Source: DATEGZ01 sp035279905 (lineage in GTDB: Bacteria; Acidobacteriota; Vicinamibacteria; Vicinamibacterales; SCN-69-37). From it: 64,000 nt of DNA. Below are positions 1 through 9,821 of the stretch, in pieces. The position numbers and the translations under genes are program-made. Within the stretch, counting starts at the first letter, position 1, and every line of letters starts with the position of its first letter. Below the pieces are notes generated by a model. The model was not told the origin of the DNA, did no database searches, and saw only the letters and a list, made by a program, of their open reading frames with translations. The stretch lies in contig DATEGZ010000149.1 in NCBI GenBank assembly GCA_035279905.1, positions 37,495 to 101,494 of the forward strand. Reading direction: 5' to 3'.

Positions 1-1
1 A

Positions 2-1042
2 GTGCTGGCGGGAGAGAAAGCGTTCAACAAAACGGGGAACTGGCTTCCCGACGAGACGCTGACGGCGTTCCGGCAGTACCTCGTCGGCATCAAGGGCCCG
101 CTCACGACGCCGGTTGGCGGCGGCATTCGATCGCTCAACGTCGCGCTGCGCCAGGAATTGGATTTGTACACGTGTTTGCGGCCCGTGCGGTACTTCAAGG
201 GCATGGAGACGCCGGTCAAGCGCCCTGATCTGGTGGACATGGCGATCTTCCGCGAGAACACGGAAGACATCTACGCAGGCATCGAGTTCCGCGAGGGCTC
301 GCCAGAGGCCGAGGAGTTCAAGAAGGTTTTTGCGGCGGCGTTCCCGAAAATCTTCAAGAAGGTGCGCTTTCCGGCGACGAGCGGGTTTGGCATCAAACCG
401 ATCTCGCGCGAAGGCAGCGAGCGGTTGATTCGCGCGGCGATCGAGTACGCGATCGCGAACAAGCGCCAGAGCCTCACGCTCGTGCACAAGGGCAACATCA
501 TGAAGTTCACCGAGGGCGCGTTTCGCGACTGGGGCTACGAGCTGGCCAAGCGCGAGTTCGGCGCGGTGGAGTTCGACGGCGGCCCGTGGTGCAAGCTGCC
601 GAACGGCCTCGTGGTCAAGGACGTGATTGCGGACGCGTTCTTGCAGCAGATCCTCACGCGTCCCGCGGACTACGCCGTGATCGCGACGCCCAACCTCAAC
701 GGCGACTACATTTCGGACGCGCTGGCGGCGCAGGTCGGTGGCATCGGGATTGCTCCGGGCGGCAACATCAACTACGTCACCGGGCACGCGGTCTTCGAAG
801 CGACGCACGGCACCGCTCCGAAGTACGCCGGACTGGACAAGGTCAATCCCGGATCGGTCATCCTCTCAGGCGAGATGATGCTGCGCTACATGGGATGGAC
901 CGAGGCGGCCGACCGCGTCATCACGTCGCTCGAGCGCACGATCGGATCCAAGCGGGTCACCTACGATCTGGCACGGTTGATCCCTGGATCCACGGAGCTC
1001 AAGACCTCGGAATTTGGCACGGCCATGATTAACAATATGTAG
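2..1042 (+). CDS. icd: NADP-dependent isocitrate dehydrogenase, 5' end cut off by the window
   Basis: This enzyme oxidatively decarboxylates isocitrate to 2-oxoglutarate in the cytoplasmic TCA cycle. The reading frame is open from the first bases and lines up with E. coli Icd from about residue 70, so about 70 N-terminal residues lie outside the window and the GTG at position 2 is probably not the start. Visible hallmarks are GPLTTPVGGGIRSLNVALRQ (substrate loop with the regulatory Ser of the family), the NGDYISDALAAQVGG metal/substrate motif, and the cofactor segment FEATHGTAPKYAG. The C-terminus SEFGTAMINNM matches the family end. mdh follows 28 bp downstream on the same strand, so the two probably form one operon ending at the mdh terminator. 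Confidence 0.95.
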   Translation: MLAGEKAFNKTGNWLPDETLTAFRQYLVGIKGPLTTPVGGGIRSLNVALRQELDLYTCLRPVRYFKGMETPVKRPDLVDMAIFRENTEDIYAGIEFREGSPEAEEFKKVFAAAFPKIFKKVRFPATSGFGIKPISREGSERLIRAAIEYAIANKRQSLTLVHKGNIMKFTEGAFRDWGYELAKREFGAVEFDGGPWCKLPNGLVVKDVIADAFLQQILTRPADYAVIATPNLNGDYISDALAAQVGGIGIAPGGNINYVTGHAVFEATHGTAPKYAGLDKVNPGSVILSGEMMLRYMGWTEAADRVITSLERTIGSKRVTYDLARLIPGSTELKTSEFGTAMINNM

Positions 1043-1070
1043 TTTGTTTGGTGTCAGGAGACATGATCCG

Positions 1071-1997
1071 ATGAATCGCAAAGTTACTGTAGTTGGCGGC
1101 GCCGGGAACGTCGGCGCGACCGTGGCACGGGCGATTGCCGTCAAGGAGCTCGCCGACGTCGTGGTCGTCGACATCGCCGCCGAGAAAGCCGCGGGGATCG
1201 CGCTCGACATCTTCGAGGCGTGCCCAATCGATGGGTCGGATGCCCGACTGGTCGGGACGGCCGACTACGCCGCCTCCGCCAACTCGGACGTCGTCGTGAT
1301 CACGTCCGGTGTGCCGCGCAAGCCGGGCATGAGCCGCGACGACCTGCTGCAGGTCAACTACAAGATCATGCAGGCCGTCACGACGGAGGTCATCAAGCAC
1401 TCGCCCAACTGCATCATCGTGCCCGTCGCCAACCCGCTGGACGCGATGTCGCAGGCCGTGTTCCGGCTGAGCAAGTTCCCCCGCGAGCGGGTCATCGGCA
1501 TGGCGGGCGTGCTCGACTCGGCCCGCATGCGCACGTTCATTGCGATGGAGCTCAACGTCTCGGTCGAGAACGTCCACGCGTTCGTCCTGGGCGGACACGG
1601 CGACACGATGGTGCCGCTGCCGCGCTACTCGACGGTGGCTGGTATCCCGATGACCGAGCTCATGTCCAAGGAGCGCGTCGACGCGATCTGCAAGCGCACC
1701 GCCGACGGTGGGGCCGAGATCACGAAGCTGGTCGGGACGAGCGCCTGGTACGCGCCGGGCGCCGCGGCCGCCGAAATGGTGGAGGCGATCCTCAAGGACA
1801 AGAAGGCCATCCTGCCGTGCTCGGTGTTCCTCCGCGGGGAATACGGGGTGCACGACCAGTTCCTCGGCGTGCCGGTCAAGCTGGGCAAGGCCGGCGTCGA
1901 GCAGGTCATCGAGATCAAGCTGACGGCTGACGAGCAGGCCGCGCTGGCGAAATCGGCGGCCGCGGTCAAGGAACTGACCGCAGTCATCGGCGTCTGA
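1071..1997 (+). CDS. mdh: Malate dehydrogenase (LDH-like type)
   Basis: The product interconverts malate and oxaloacetate with NAD. It is 308 aa, the usual length. It shows the Rossmann loop VVGGAGNVGAT at the N-terminus, the mobile substrate loop PRKPGMSRDDLL with its arginines, the NPLDAM segment, and the catalytic histidine in LGGHGDTMVPL. The ATG at 1071 is chosen because CAGGAG lies about 10 nt upstream and the protein then begins directly at the beta-strand of the nucleotide fold; an in-frame extension to 1044 has no support. It lies 28 bp after icd and is followed by a strong intrinsic terminator, so icd-mdh reads as one TCA operon. Confidence 0.95.
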   Translation: MNRKVTVVGGAGNVGATVARAIAVKELADVVVVDIAAEKAAGIALDIFEACPIDGSDARLVGTADYAASANSDVVVITSGVPRKPGMSRDDLLQVNYKIMQAVTTEVIKHSPNCIIVPVANPLDAMSQAVFRLSKFPRERVIGMAGVLDSARMRTFIAMELNVSVENVHAFVLGGHGDTMVPLPRYSTVAGIPMTELMSKERVDAICKRTADGGAEITKLVGTSAWYAPGAAAAEMVEAILKDKKAILPCSVFLRGEYGVHDQFLGVPVKLGKAGVEQVIEIKLTADEQAALAKSAAAVKELTAVIGV

Positions 1998-2004
1998 GCG
2001 AAAT

Positions 2005-2056
2005 GACGCCGGGAGTAGTTTTTCGCGAGACGTAAAACTACTCCCGGCGTCTTTTT
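2005..2056 (+). terminator. Intrinsic terminator after mdh
   Basis: Two perfectly complementary 18-nt arms (2005-2022 and 2034-2051, beginning GACGCCGGGAG) enclose an 11-nt loop and are followed by TTTTT. It starts 8 bp after the mdh stop codon. The T-run is repeated as CTTTTTCTGT up to 2070. Confidence 0.93.
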
Positions 2057-2228
2057 CTGTCTTTTTCTGTAACGACCCCCACAGAAATGGCGCGGGCCGG
2101 CCGGCGGACGCCGGTCGGCCCCGACGCTTCCCGCAAGTTTCGGCCAATCTCGATCGCGCGAAAAACCGCGAGCGCGGCACAGGCCTTGCACTAAGAGGCG
2201 GCACATCCCCAAACAGGGGGCAGGGCAC

Positions 2229-2324
2229 ATGGTACCGTTTGTGAGCGTCGTCGGATGCGTGCTGATCGTCGTTGGCCTGTGGGGCTCAGTTGTGAGCCTG
2301 CGCCGCGACGGCCCGCGCTTCTGA
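2229..2324 (+). CDS. Possible 31-aa single-span membrane peptide
   Basis: An ATG frame of 31 codons encodes MVPFVSVVGCVLIVVGLWG followed by a short positively charged tail (SLRRDGPRF). One hydrophobic helix fills residues 2-22. A purine-rich GGGGGCAGGG lies about 5 nt upstream and could act as a ribosome binding site. No family is recognised. The gap from 2071 to 2379 holds nothing else that looks coding. The frame is short and could be chance, so the call is tentative. Confidence 0.35.
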   Translation: MVPFVSVVGCVLIVVGLWGSVVSLRRDGPRF

Positions 2325-2379
2325 GTGACAAAAAGCGCACGTTGACCGGGATCGGGTCACTGACCTCATACTTCGCGGT

Positions 2380-2574
2380 ATGGGACTGTTCTGGGACCTG
2401 TACCAGCAAAGCCAAATCTCCACCCAAAGCGACCGCGCGGCGTCGCTCGCCGATCGCATGGATCGGCTCGAAGCCGACATGCGCCGCACGCAGCAGCTGC
2501 TGCGCGCGGTGATCGAACGCCTCGAAAAGCAGACGGGCACGGATCTCGACGGCGACGGCCGGATCGGGCGCTGA
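2380..2574 (+). CDS. Small coiled-coil protein, 64 aa
   Basis: This is a short acidic and amphipathic protein starting MGLFWDLYQQSQIS. Residues about 18-52 form a heptad-like helix rich in Arg, Glu, Leu and Gln (DRMDRLEADMRRTQQLLRAV), which suggests a coiled coil. The C-terminus, DLDGDGRIGR, resembles a short calcium-loop-like Asp-Gly run. There is no signal peptide or membrane span. Similar small proteins of unknown function are familiar from acidobacterial genomes, but I cannot assign a role. The frame has GC-rich third positions, which supports coding. It is followed by the octamer repeat region. Confidence 0.6.
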   Translation: MGLFWDLYQQSQISTQSDRAASLADRMDRLEADMRRTQQLLRAVIERLEKQTGTDLDGDGRIGR

Positions 2575-2580
2575 GGCGCC

Positions 2581-2734
2581 GTTGAGCCATTGAGCCATTG
2601 AGCCATTGGGCCATTGAGCCATTGAGCCATTGAGATATTGGCAACCCCAATAGCCCAATGACCCAGTAGCCCAATAGCCCAATAGCCCAATGACCCAATG
2701 ACCCAATGACCCGATGACCCAATGACCCAATGAC
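2581..2734. repeat. Octamer repeat array, two opposed arms
   Basis: From 2581 to about 2634 an 8-bp unit of the form CCATTGAG or CCATTGGG is repeated about seven times. After the core TATTGGCAACCCCAATA (2635-2651) the complementary unit CCCAATGA/CCCAATAG runs about ten times to 2734. The two arms are imperfect inverted repeats and could form one large hairpin. The same unit recurs at 3719-3756, 4273-4312 and 37632-37680. Frames through it give artefactual peptides with GHWVIGSLG repeats. Confidence 0.9.
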
Positions 2735-2788
2735 GCTGTAGGATGACCCCGTCCGGCTGCCCGGCCGGCATGGGATGGAGGGTCCTGC

Positions 2789-3712
2789 ATGCGTTACCGA
2801 CGGCTTCGTCTCGCTCTTGCGTTCCTCGTCGCCAGTCTCAGCCTGAGCTTCGCCGTCCGCGCGGCCGCGCCGCTGCCGCCCGACGCGCCGGAGTACGGGC
2901 CCGCGAAGGGCTGGCTCGTCATCATCGGCGGCAACATGCAGGACGGCTCCGGCCTGGCGCAGAAGTTCATCGACCTGGCCGGCGGCAAGGACAAGAACTT
3001 CGTCATCATTCCGACCAACAACGGCAACAAGAATCAGGACGGCACGCCGCGCGTCTACAACGAAGAGACCGTGCTCGCACCCTGGATCAAGCGCGGGCTG
3101 ACGCACGTCAACATGCTGCACACGGCGGACCCGAAGGTCGCCAACACCGAGGAGTTCGTCAAGCCCTTGCTCGACGCGAACGGCGTGTGGTTCGACGGAG
3201 GGCGGCAGTGGAACGGCGTCGACTCCTACGCGGGCACGCGCGCGCTCGAGGAGTTCCGCAAGGTGCTCGAGCGCGGCGGCGCGATTGCGGGCAGTTCGGC
3301 CGGCGCGACCATCCAGGGCGACTACCTCGTCCGCGGCGACACCAAGGGCCCGGACGTGATGATGACGGAAGAGCCAACGCACCAGCACGGCTTCGCGTTC
3401 CTGCGCCACGTGGCGATCGATCAGCACATCAACGCACGCAACCGCTGGGACGACCTGATTCCGGTCATCAAGAAATATCCCGAGTACCTCGGCATCGGCC
3501 TCTCCGAGGACACCGGCATCATCGTCCACGGCGACCAGTTCGAGGTGATGGGGAAGTGGAAGGTCGCGATCCACGACAACACGCGGCCGTATCAGCCGTG
3601 GGAGAAACCGTATTTCGTGCTCGCGCAAGGCGACGTCTACGACATGAAGGCGCGCAGAGTCGTCAAATACGGTAATGGCGTCAACGGGCGCGGCGGCGGC
3701 GGGGGGAACTGA
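2789..3712 (+). CDS. Cyanophycinase-like peptidase (S51 family), exported
   Basis: This is a 307-aa member of the cyanophycinase branch of peptidase family S51. These are serine peptidases of the class-I glutamine amidotransferase-like fold that cut Asp-Arg polymers or beta-aspartyl peptides. Residues 1-26 form a signal peptide (LALAFLVASLSLSFAVRAAA). The first fold element is GWLVIIGGNMQDGSG, the nucleophile elbow is AIAGSSAGATIQG, and GIGLSEDTGIIV and the His in DQHINARNRW match the family core. The ATG at 2789 has GGAGG upstream and gives a good signal peptide. No cyanophycin synthetase is in the window, so the natural substrate may be another beta-Asp peptide. Octamer repeats lie on both sides of the gene. 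Confidence 0.85.
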   Translation: MRYRRLRLALAFLVASLSLSFAVRAAAPLPPDAPEYGPAKGWLVIIGGNMQDGSGLAQKFIDLAGGKDKNFVIIPTNNGNKNQDGTPRVYNEETVLAPWIKRGLTHVNMLHTADPKVANTEEFVKPLLDANGVWFDGGRQWNGVDSYAGTRALEEFRKVLERGGAIAGSSAGATIQGDYLVRGDTKGPDVMMTEEPTHQHGFAFLRHVAIDQHINARNRWDDLIPVIKKYPEYLGIGLSEDTGIIVHGDQFEVMGKWKVAIHDNTRPYQPWEKPYFVLAQGDVYDMKARRVVKYGNGVNGRGGGGGN

Positions 3713-3718
3713 CGCACG

Positions 3719-3756
3719 GCATTGAGCCATTGGGCCATTGGGTCATTGGGTCATTG
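3719..3756. repeat. Octamer repeat array, short
   Basis: About five units of CATTGGGC/CATTGGGT fill the gap between the cyanophycinase stop and the next start codon. The orientation is that of the left arm of the array at 2581. With the opposite-orientation array at 4273-4312 it brackets the pilin-like gene. Confidence 0.85.
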
Positions 3757-4272
3757 ATGAGGCGCAGCGTCGCCATGGAAGGACTGCACCAGCGGCATTG
3801 GGTCGCGACGGTTGTGATTACGGGAGTCCTGTGCGCCTCGCCCGTGCGGCTCCGGGGGCCCGAGACCGGACCAGCGACTCGCTTGCTGGCCGCGATGAAA
3901 CAACTCAACAGCGCTCAAGTAGCCTTTGCCGCCACGTGCGGCGACAATGGCTTTGCGTCGACCCTTGATCAGCTGAAGACATCCGGCATTCAGGGAGGTG
4001 GAGACACGTTTTTTCAAGGGCCACCGCCTGAATTGCAGGGACCGCTCGATGGAATGCAGCTGCGTCTTCAGCCGAGGTCGAGGGTCGTCCCGGGCCCGCG
4101 TGACTGTCGCGGTCTGCAAACGACCACTGAATACTACGCGTCGGCGACGTTCGGGCGCCCCTCATGGAAGGGCCCGTCGTTCGCGATGGTGAGCGACGGG
4201 GTGATCTGGCGCAGCGAGACCGCCGATCCGCCGCGCGAGCCGTTCGGCGCGCCGGCGACGCAGGTGAAGTGA
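3757..4272 (+). CDS. Pilin-like secreted protein without a canonical prepilin leader
   Basis: The product is 171 aa from the ATG at 3757; a second in-frame ATG lies at 3775. Upstream codons come from the octamer repeat and are discarded. Residues about 15-29 are hydrophobic (VATVVITGVLCASPV). The segment AAMKQLNSAQVAFAATCG with FASTLDQLK resembles the post-helix part of acidobacterial type IV pilin-like proteins, and SDGVIWRSE near the end resembles their C-terminal strand. The glycine-phenylalanine-threonine prepilin cleavage motif is absent, so it may be a minor or decayed pseudopilin. Function is inferred only from this resemblance. Confidence 0.55.
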   Translation: MRRSVAMEGLHQRHWVATVVITGVLCASPVRLRGPETGPATRLLAAMKQLNSAQVAFAATCGDNGFASTLDQLKTSGIQGGGDTFFQGPPPELQGPLDGMQLRLQPRSRVVPGPRDCRGLQTTTEYYASATFGRPSWKGPSFAMVSDGVIWRSETADPPREPFGAPATQVK

Positions 4273-4312
4273 TCCAATAGCCCGATGACCCAATAACCCA
4301 ATAGCCCAATAC
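4273..4312. repeat. Octamer repeat array, inverted orientation
   Basis: About four units of CCCAATAG/CCCGATGA/CCCAATAA lie between two convergent genes, the pilin-like gene and sdhB. The orientation is opposite to the array at 3719-3756. Confidence 0.85.
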
Positions 4313-4321
4313 GTTTGGCGC

Positions 4322-5058
4322 TCACCGTAGTAAGGCCCGCCAAAACTCGCGGTTCATGCGCACGATGTTCGTGAGCGAGATCCCTTTCGGGCACACCGCT
4401 TCGCATTCGCCCTCGTTCGAGCACGAGCCGAAGCCTTCGGTGTCCATCTGCGCCACCATCTTGACGACGCGCGACTTGCGCTCGACTTGCCCCTGGGGCA
4501 GCAGCGCGAGGTGGGTGATCTTGGCGGAGGTGAAGAGCGCAGCCGACGCGTTCTTGCACGCCGCGACGCACGCGCCGCATCCGATGCACTGCGCCGAGTC
4601 CATCGCGGCTTCCGCGGTGTTCTTGCCGATGAGGATCGCGTTGGCGTCCTCGGCGCCGCCAACGTTGACGGACGTGTAGCCGCCGGCCTGGACAATGCGA
4701 TCGAACGCCGTGCGATCGACGACCAGATCGCGCACGACCGGAAACGCACGCGCGCGCCAGGGCTCGAGCGTGAGCCGCTGGCCGTCCTTGAACCGCCGCA
4801 TGTGCAGCTGGCACACCGTCGTGCCCGGATCCGGCCCGTGCGGCCGGCCGTTCACCAGGAACCCGCAGGCCCCGCAGATGCCCTCGCGGCAGTCCGAGTC
4901 GAACGCGATCGGTTCCTCGCCCTTTTTGATCAGCCCTTCGTTCACGACGTCCAGCATTTCGAGGAACGACATGTCCCTCGACACGCTGTCGGCCGTGTAG
5001 TCGACGAGCTCGCCCTTCGCTGAGGGGCCGGACTGCCGCCAGACGCGCAGGTGGATCT

Positions 5059-5062
<4 letters not shown>
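4322..5062 (-). CDS. sdhB: Succinate dehydrogenase iron-sulfur subunit
   Basis: SdhB carries electrons from the flavin to the membrane quinone site (respiratory complex II). The protein is 246 aa. The [2Fe-2S] ligands are in CREGICGACGF plus a later Cys (TTVCQLH), the [4Fe-4S] set is in CIGCGACVAACKN, and the last cluster ligand is in CEAVCPKGIS. The GTG at 5062 is preferred because its GTGA overlaps the sdhA stop, a typical coupled junction; the longer frame to 5152 merely reads through sdhA. Gene order is sdhC-sdhA-sdhB on the minus strand, as in type B complexes. Confidence 0.93.
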
Positions 5063-6968
<1,906 letters not shown>

Positions 6969-6972
<4 letters not shown>

Positions 6973-7643
6973 AGGAAGAAGTAGATCCAGATGGGAATCA
7001 GCACGAAGCCGCCGGTGATGACGAGCGTCAGCACGACGCCCGCCGCGAGCACCCGCCGCGTCCACGCCTCGGGAATCAGGCCCAACGACTGCAAGGCGCT
7101 CGAGATCCCGTGGCGCAGATGCAGCCCGATGATGGTCAGCGTCACGACGTAGAACACCACGTACCAGCGACGATGAAACACCTCGATGAGCAGCCGATAC
7201 AGATCGCGCTGGCTGGGGACGTGACTCTCGTAATGAGGGCCGTACTTGAACGTCGCCAGGTGCAGCACCACGAACGCCAGCGTCACGATCCCCGACACGA
7301 TCATCGTGGTCGAGCCGAGCGTCTTGCGGCTGGCGCCGCCGGCCCACTTCTTCACGGCGTAACGCTGCGGCCGCGCGACCAGGTTGCGCCCGTAGTTCGC
7401 GACCGCCTTGTAGACATGGACGAGGAAGATCGCGAGGAGCCCGAGCTCAGCCGGCACGATGAGCGGGTTGTCGATGAGCCACTGCGCGTGCCCGTTGTAT
7501 TCATCGGGCCCGAAGAAGACGAGCAGGTTGCCTGCCAGGTGGTAGATCAGGAAGCCAACGAGGGCGAGGCCCGTCAGCCCGATGACGATCTTGGTGCCCA
7601 CAGATGTGCTGAGCGACTGCAGCACCTTCACGGCACGCTCCAA
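6969..7643 (-). CDS. sdhC: Succinate dehydrogenase cytochrome b558 subunit (type B)
   Basis: This is a 224-aa membrane anchor with five hydrophobic spans, for example VIGLTGLALVGFLIYHLAG and YVVFYVVTLTIIGLHL. Histidines in HLAGNLLVF, HVYKAV, HLATFK and HLRHG sit where the two hemes are bound in type B complexes, which lack a separate SdhD. It begins 14 bp after the stop of the sigma-54 activator on the same strand, so the activator and sdhCAB look co-transcribed. Confidence 0.9.
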
Positions 7644-7657
7644 TCCTTGATGTTATC

Positions 7658-8989
7658 TCAAGGCTGCCGAGCTCCCCTGGAAGCCCGCCGGATGCCGAGC
7701 TTCGCCATGCGGCTCTCGAGCGTCGTGGGCTTCATTCCCAGGCGCTCGGCCGCGCCGCCGTTGCCCCGCACGCGCCACGCGCACGCGTCGAGCACGTTCC
7801 GGATGTGTTCGGTCTCCATTTCGCTGAGGCGCGTCGTCCTGGTCCGGCCTGGCGTGGCGGCTCGCGGCGGCTCGAACACCAGGCGCGGCCCGGTCGCGAC
7901 GATCATCGCGCGCTCGACGACGTTGCGGAGCTCCCGGACATTGCCCGGCCAGGAGTAGTGCTCGAGGGCCGTCAGGCTCTCCCTGGCAATCGACGTGATC
8001 GTCTTCCCGAACGACTTCGAGAACTCGTCGATGAACGTCCAGACGAGCAAGGGGATGTCCTCGCGCCGCTCGCGCAAGGGCGGCACGGTGATGGGGTAGA
8101 CGTTGAGGCGGTAGTACAAGTCCTCGCGGAACGTCCGTTCCTCGATCGCGCGCTCGAGATCCCGGTTGGTCGCCGCGATGATCCGCACGTCGATCTTGAC
8201 CGACTGCGTGCTGCCCAGCCGCTCGATCACCTTGTCCTGGAGCACGCGCAGGAGCTTGACCTGCGATTCGAGCGGGAGCTCGGCGATCTCGTCGAGGAAG
8301 ATCGTCGAACCGTCCGCCGCTTCGAATCGCCCGATCTGTTTCGACAGCGCGCCGGTATACGCGCCCCGCTCGCGGCCGAAGAGCTCGCTCTCGATGAGCG
8401 CCGTGGGAATCGCGCCGCAATTGACGCGGACCATCGGCCGCGCGTGACGCTTGCTCATGTCGTGGATCGCCTGCGCCACCACGTCCTTGCCGCTGCCGGT
8501 TTCGCCCAGGAGCAGGACCGTCGCGTTCGTGGCCGCGACCGGCTCGAGGAGCGAGACGACGCGCCGGGCGGCGGGGCTTTCGGCGACGAGGGCACGCGGC
8601 AGCTGCAGAGCTTTGACCTCGCTGCGCAGGTGCGTGTTTTCGATCGCCAGGCGATCGCGCTGCCGCTCGAGCGCGTGCCGGCCGCTCACGTCCAGGATTG
8701 ACGCGACGAGCACCCGGCGGCCCTCGTGCGAGGCCGAGGTCAATCCGATCTCGACTGGGACGGCGGAGCCGTCCTCGTGCCGCCCGCGAGTCTCGCGGCC
8801 GACGGGTCCGGGGAAGCCCGGCACCAATACGTTGACCGATTGCCCTATGAGGGCATCGGGTGTGTACCCGAAGACCGCTTTGACTTTCTCGTTGGCAAAC
8901 AGGATCGTCCCGGCCTCGTCGTAGACCAGGATCGCGTTCGGCGAAGCATCCGCAGCGAGCTGAAAAGCGGCGTCGGCGAGGGGTGTCAT
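7658..8989 (-). CDS. Sigma-54-dependent transcriptional activator with PAS sensor
   Basis: This enhancer-binding protein is 443 aa. A PAS domain fills residues about 10-120 (NAILVYDEAGTILFANEKV). The AAA+ domain follows, with Walker A GETGSGKD, the sigma-54 contact loop GAYTGA, Walker B IFLDEIAEL and an arginine-rich sensor region. A Fis-type helix-turn-helix ends the protein (AAERLGMKPTTLESRMAKLG). There is no receiver domain, so control is probably by a ligand or redox cue at the PAS domain. The ATG at 8989 is chosen; an in-frame GTG at 9001 is possible. It directly precedes sdhC, which makes complex II a possible target. Confidence 0.9.
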   Translation of the reverse strand: MTPLADAAFQLAADASPNAILVYDEAGTILFANEKVKAVFGYTPDALIGQSVNVLVPGFPGPVGRETRGRHEDGSAVPVEIGLTSASHEGRRVLVASILDVSGRHALERQRDRLAIENTHLRSEVKALQLPRALVAESPAARRVVSLLEPVAATNATVLLLGETGSGKDVVAQAIHDMSKRHARPMVRVNCGAIPTALIESELFGRERGAYTGALSKQIGRFEAADGSTIFLDEIAELPLESQVKLLRVLQDKVIERLGSTQSVKIDVRIIAATNRDLERAIEERTFREDLYYRLNVYPITVPPLRERREDIPLLVWTFIDEFSKSFGKTITSIARESLTALEHYSWPGNVRELRNVVERAMIVATGPRLVFEPPRAATPGRTRTTRLSEMETEHIRNVLDACAWRVRGNGGAAERLGMKPTTLESRMAKLGIRRASRGARQP

Positions 8990-9067
8990 TGCTGAGCCCA
9001 CACCATCTTAGTCAGTACGCGTGGTAGGACGGGGTAGGAACTCCGAGATTTCGTAGGCGGGCGGAAC

Positions 9068-9096
9068 GACGGGGCCGGTGGTGAGCCAGCCCCGTC
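9068..9096 (-). terminator. GC-rich hairpin after the barrel gene, possible terminator
   Basis: The arms GACGGGGC (9068-9075) and GCCCCGTC (9089-9096) are perfectly complementary with a 13-nt loop. The hairpin lies just beyond the stop of the minus-strand barrel gene at 9104. No T-run follows, so it may be a Rho-type or processing hairpin. Nothing else is evident between 9002 and 9103. Confidence 0.35.
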
Positions 9097-9103
9097 AGCG
9101 TAC

Positions 9104-9811
9104 TCAGAATCTGATGCCGAACGTGATGGGGAAGTACTGCCCGTTCGCGTTCTTGTCGACGAATCCTGCCGGCGGCGCGCCGTTGATGAACGACGACGCC
9201 TTCGGCCCCCAGATGTAGTGGTAGCGGGCCTCGAAGTAGGCCTCGGCGTGATGGGCCAGCCGGAAACCGAACCCGCCGCCGACGTTGATGCCGAAATCGG
9301 TGCTCGAGCGCTCGCCAAGGATGTTCGTCACCGGCACGGCGACGGGGTAGCAGACGTACCACCACGGGTCGCACACGGTGACGAGGCCCGTGCCCGGCGA
9401 CGTGAGCTGGACCACGCGGTTGTAGATGCCGACGCCGCCGATCGCGTACGGACGAATCTTCGCGTCGGCCGCCCCGAAGCGGTTGATGGCGTTGAACGTG
9501 TACGAGTGCATGTGATGGCCTGCGGACACCGGCACGCTGGGCGACCCAATCGGGAACGCCGGCACCGGCACCTCCTTGGTGCCGATCGCCTCGTAGCCGT
9601 ATTCGAACTGGATGCCGAGGTGCTCGTTCACATGGAACGTCGCGCCGATTCTGAAGTTGCCGCCGTTCCCGAGGTGGTTGTGTACCTCGCCCGTCGTCGC
9701 GGTGAAACCGCCGCCGATGTTGATGTCGAACTTCTTGTCCTGTGCACGTGCCGGGGTCGCGGCGTAAACAATCGCCGCCACCGTCAAGAGTCCCAGTGCC
9801 TTCGCACGCAT
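9104..9811 (-). CDS. Outer-membrane beta-barrel protein, OmpA/OprF-like fold
   Basis: The 235-aa protein has a signal peptide (AKALGLLTVAAIVYAATPARAQ) followed by alternating polar and hydrophobic strands with glycine-aromatic turns: FDINIGGGFTATTG, IRPYAIGGVGIYNRV, FGINVGGGFGFRL, and a terminal aromatic strand ending FPITFGIRF. This is the pattern of small barrel proteins of the outer-membrane beta-barrel domain family. The ATG at 9811 gives the signal peptide and has GGAGCGAG upstream. It follows the large 818-aa gene by 10 bp, so it is probably last in a three-gene minus-strand run. Its specific role is unknown. Confidence 0.8.
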   Translation of the reverse strand: MRAKALGLLTVAAIVYAATPARAQDKKFDINIGGGFTATTGEVHNHLGNGGNFRIGATFHVNEHLGIQFEYGYEAIGTKEVPVPAFPIGSPSVPVSAGHHMHSYTFNAINRFGAADAKIRPYAIGGVGIYNRVVQLTSPGTGLVTVCDPWWYVCYPVAVPVTNILGERSSTDFGINVGGGFGFRLAHHAEAYFEARYHYIWGPKASSFINGAPPAGFVDKNANGQYFPITFGIRF

Positions 9812-9821
9812 GCTCGCTCCT

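Noticed and set aside
2581..2734. Possible CRISPR array
   Set aside because: Units are 8 bp with no unique spacers and there are no cas genes; this is a tandem repeat.
2191..2790. Frames encoding GHWVIGSLG and MAQWLNGS repeat peptides around 2.2-3.7 kb
   Set aside because: They are readings of the octamer repeat in several frames and strands, not proteins.
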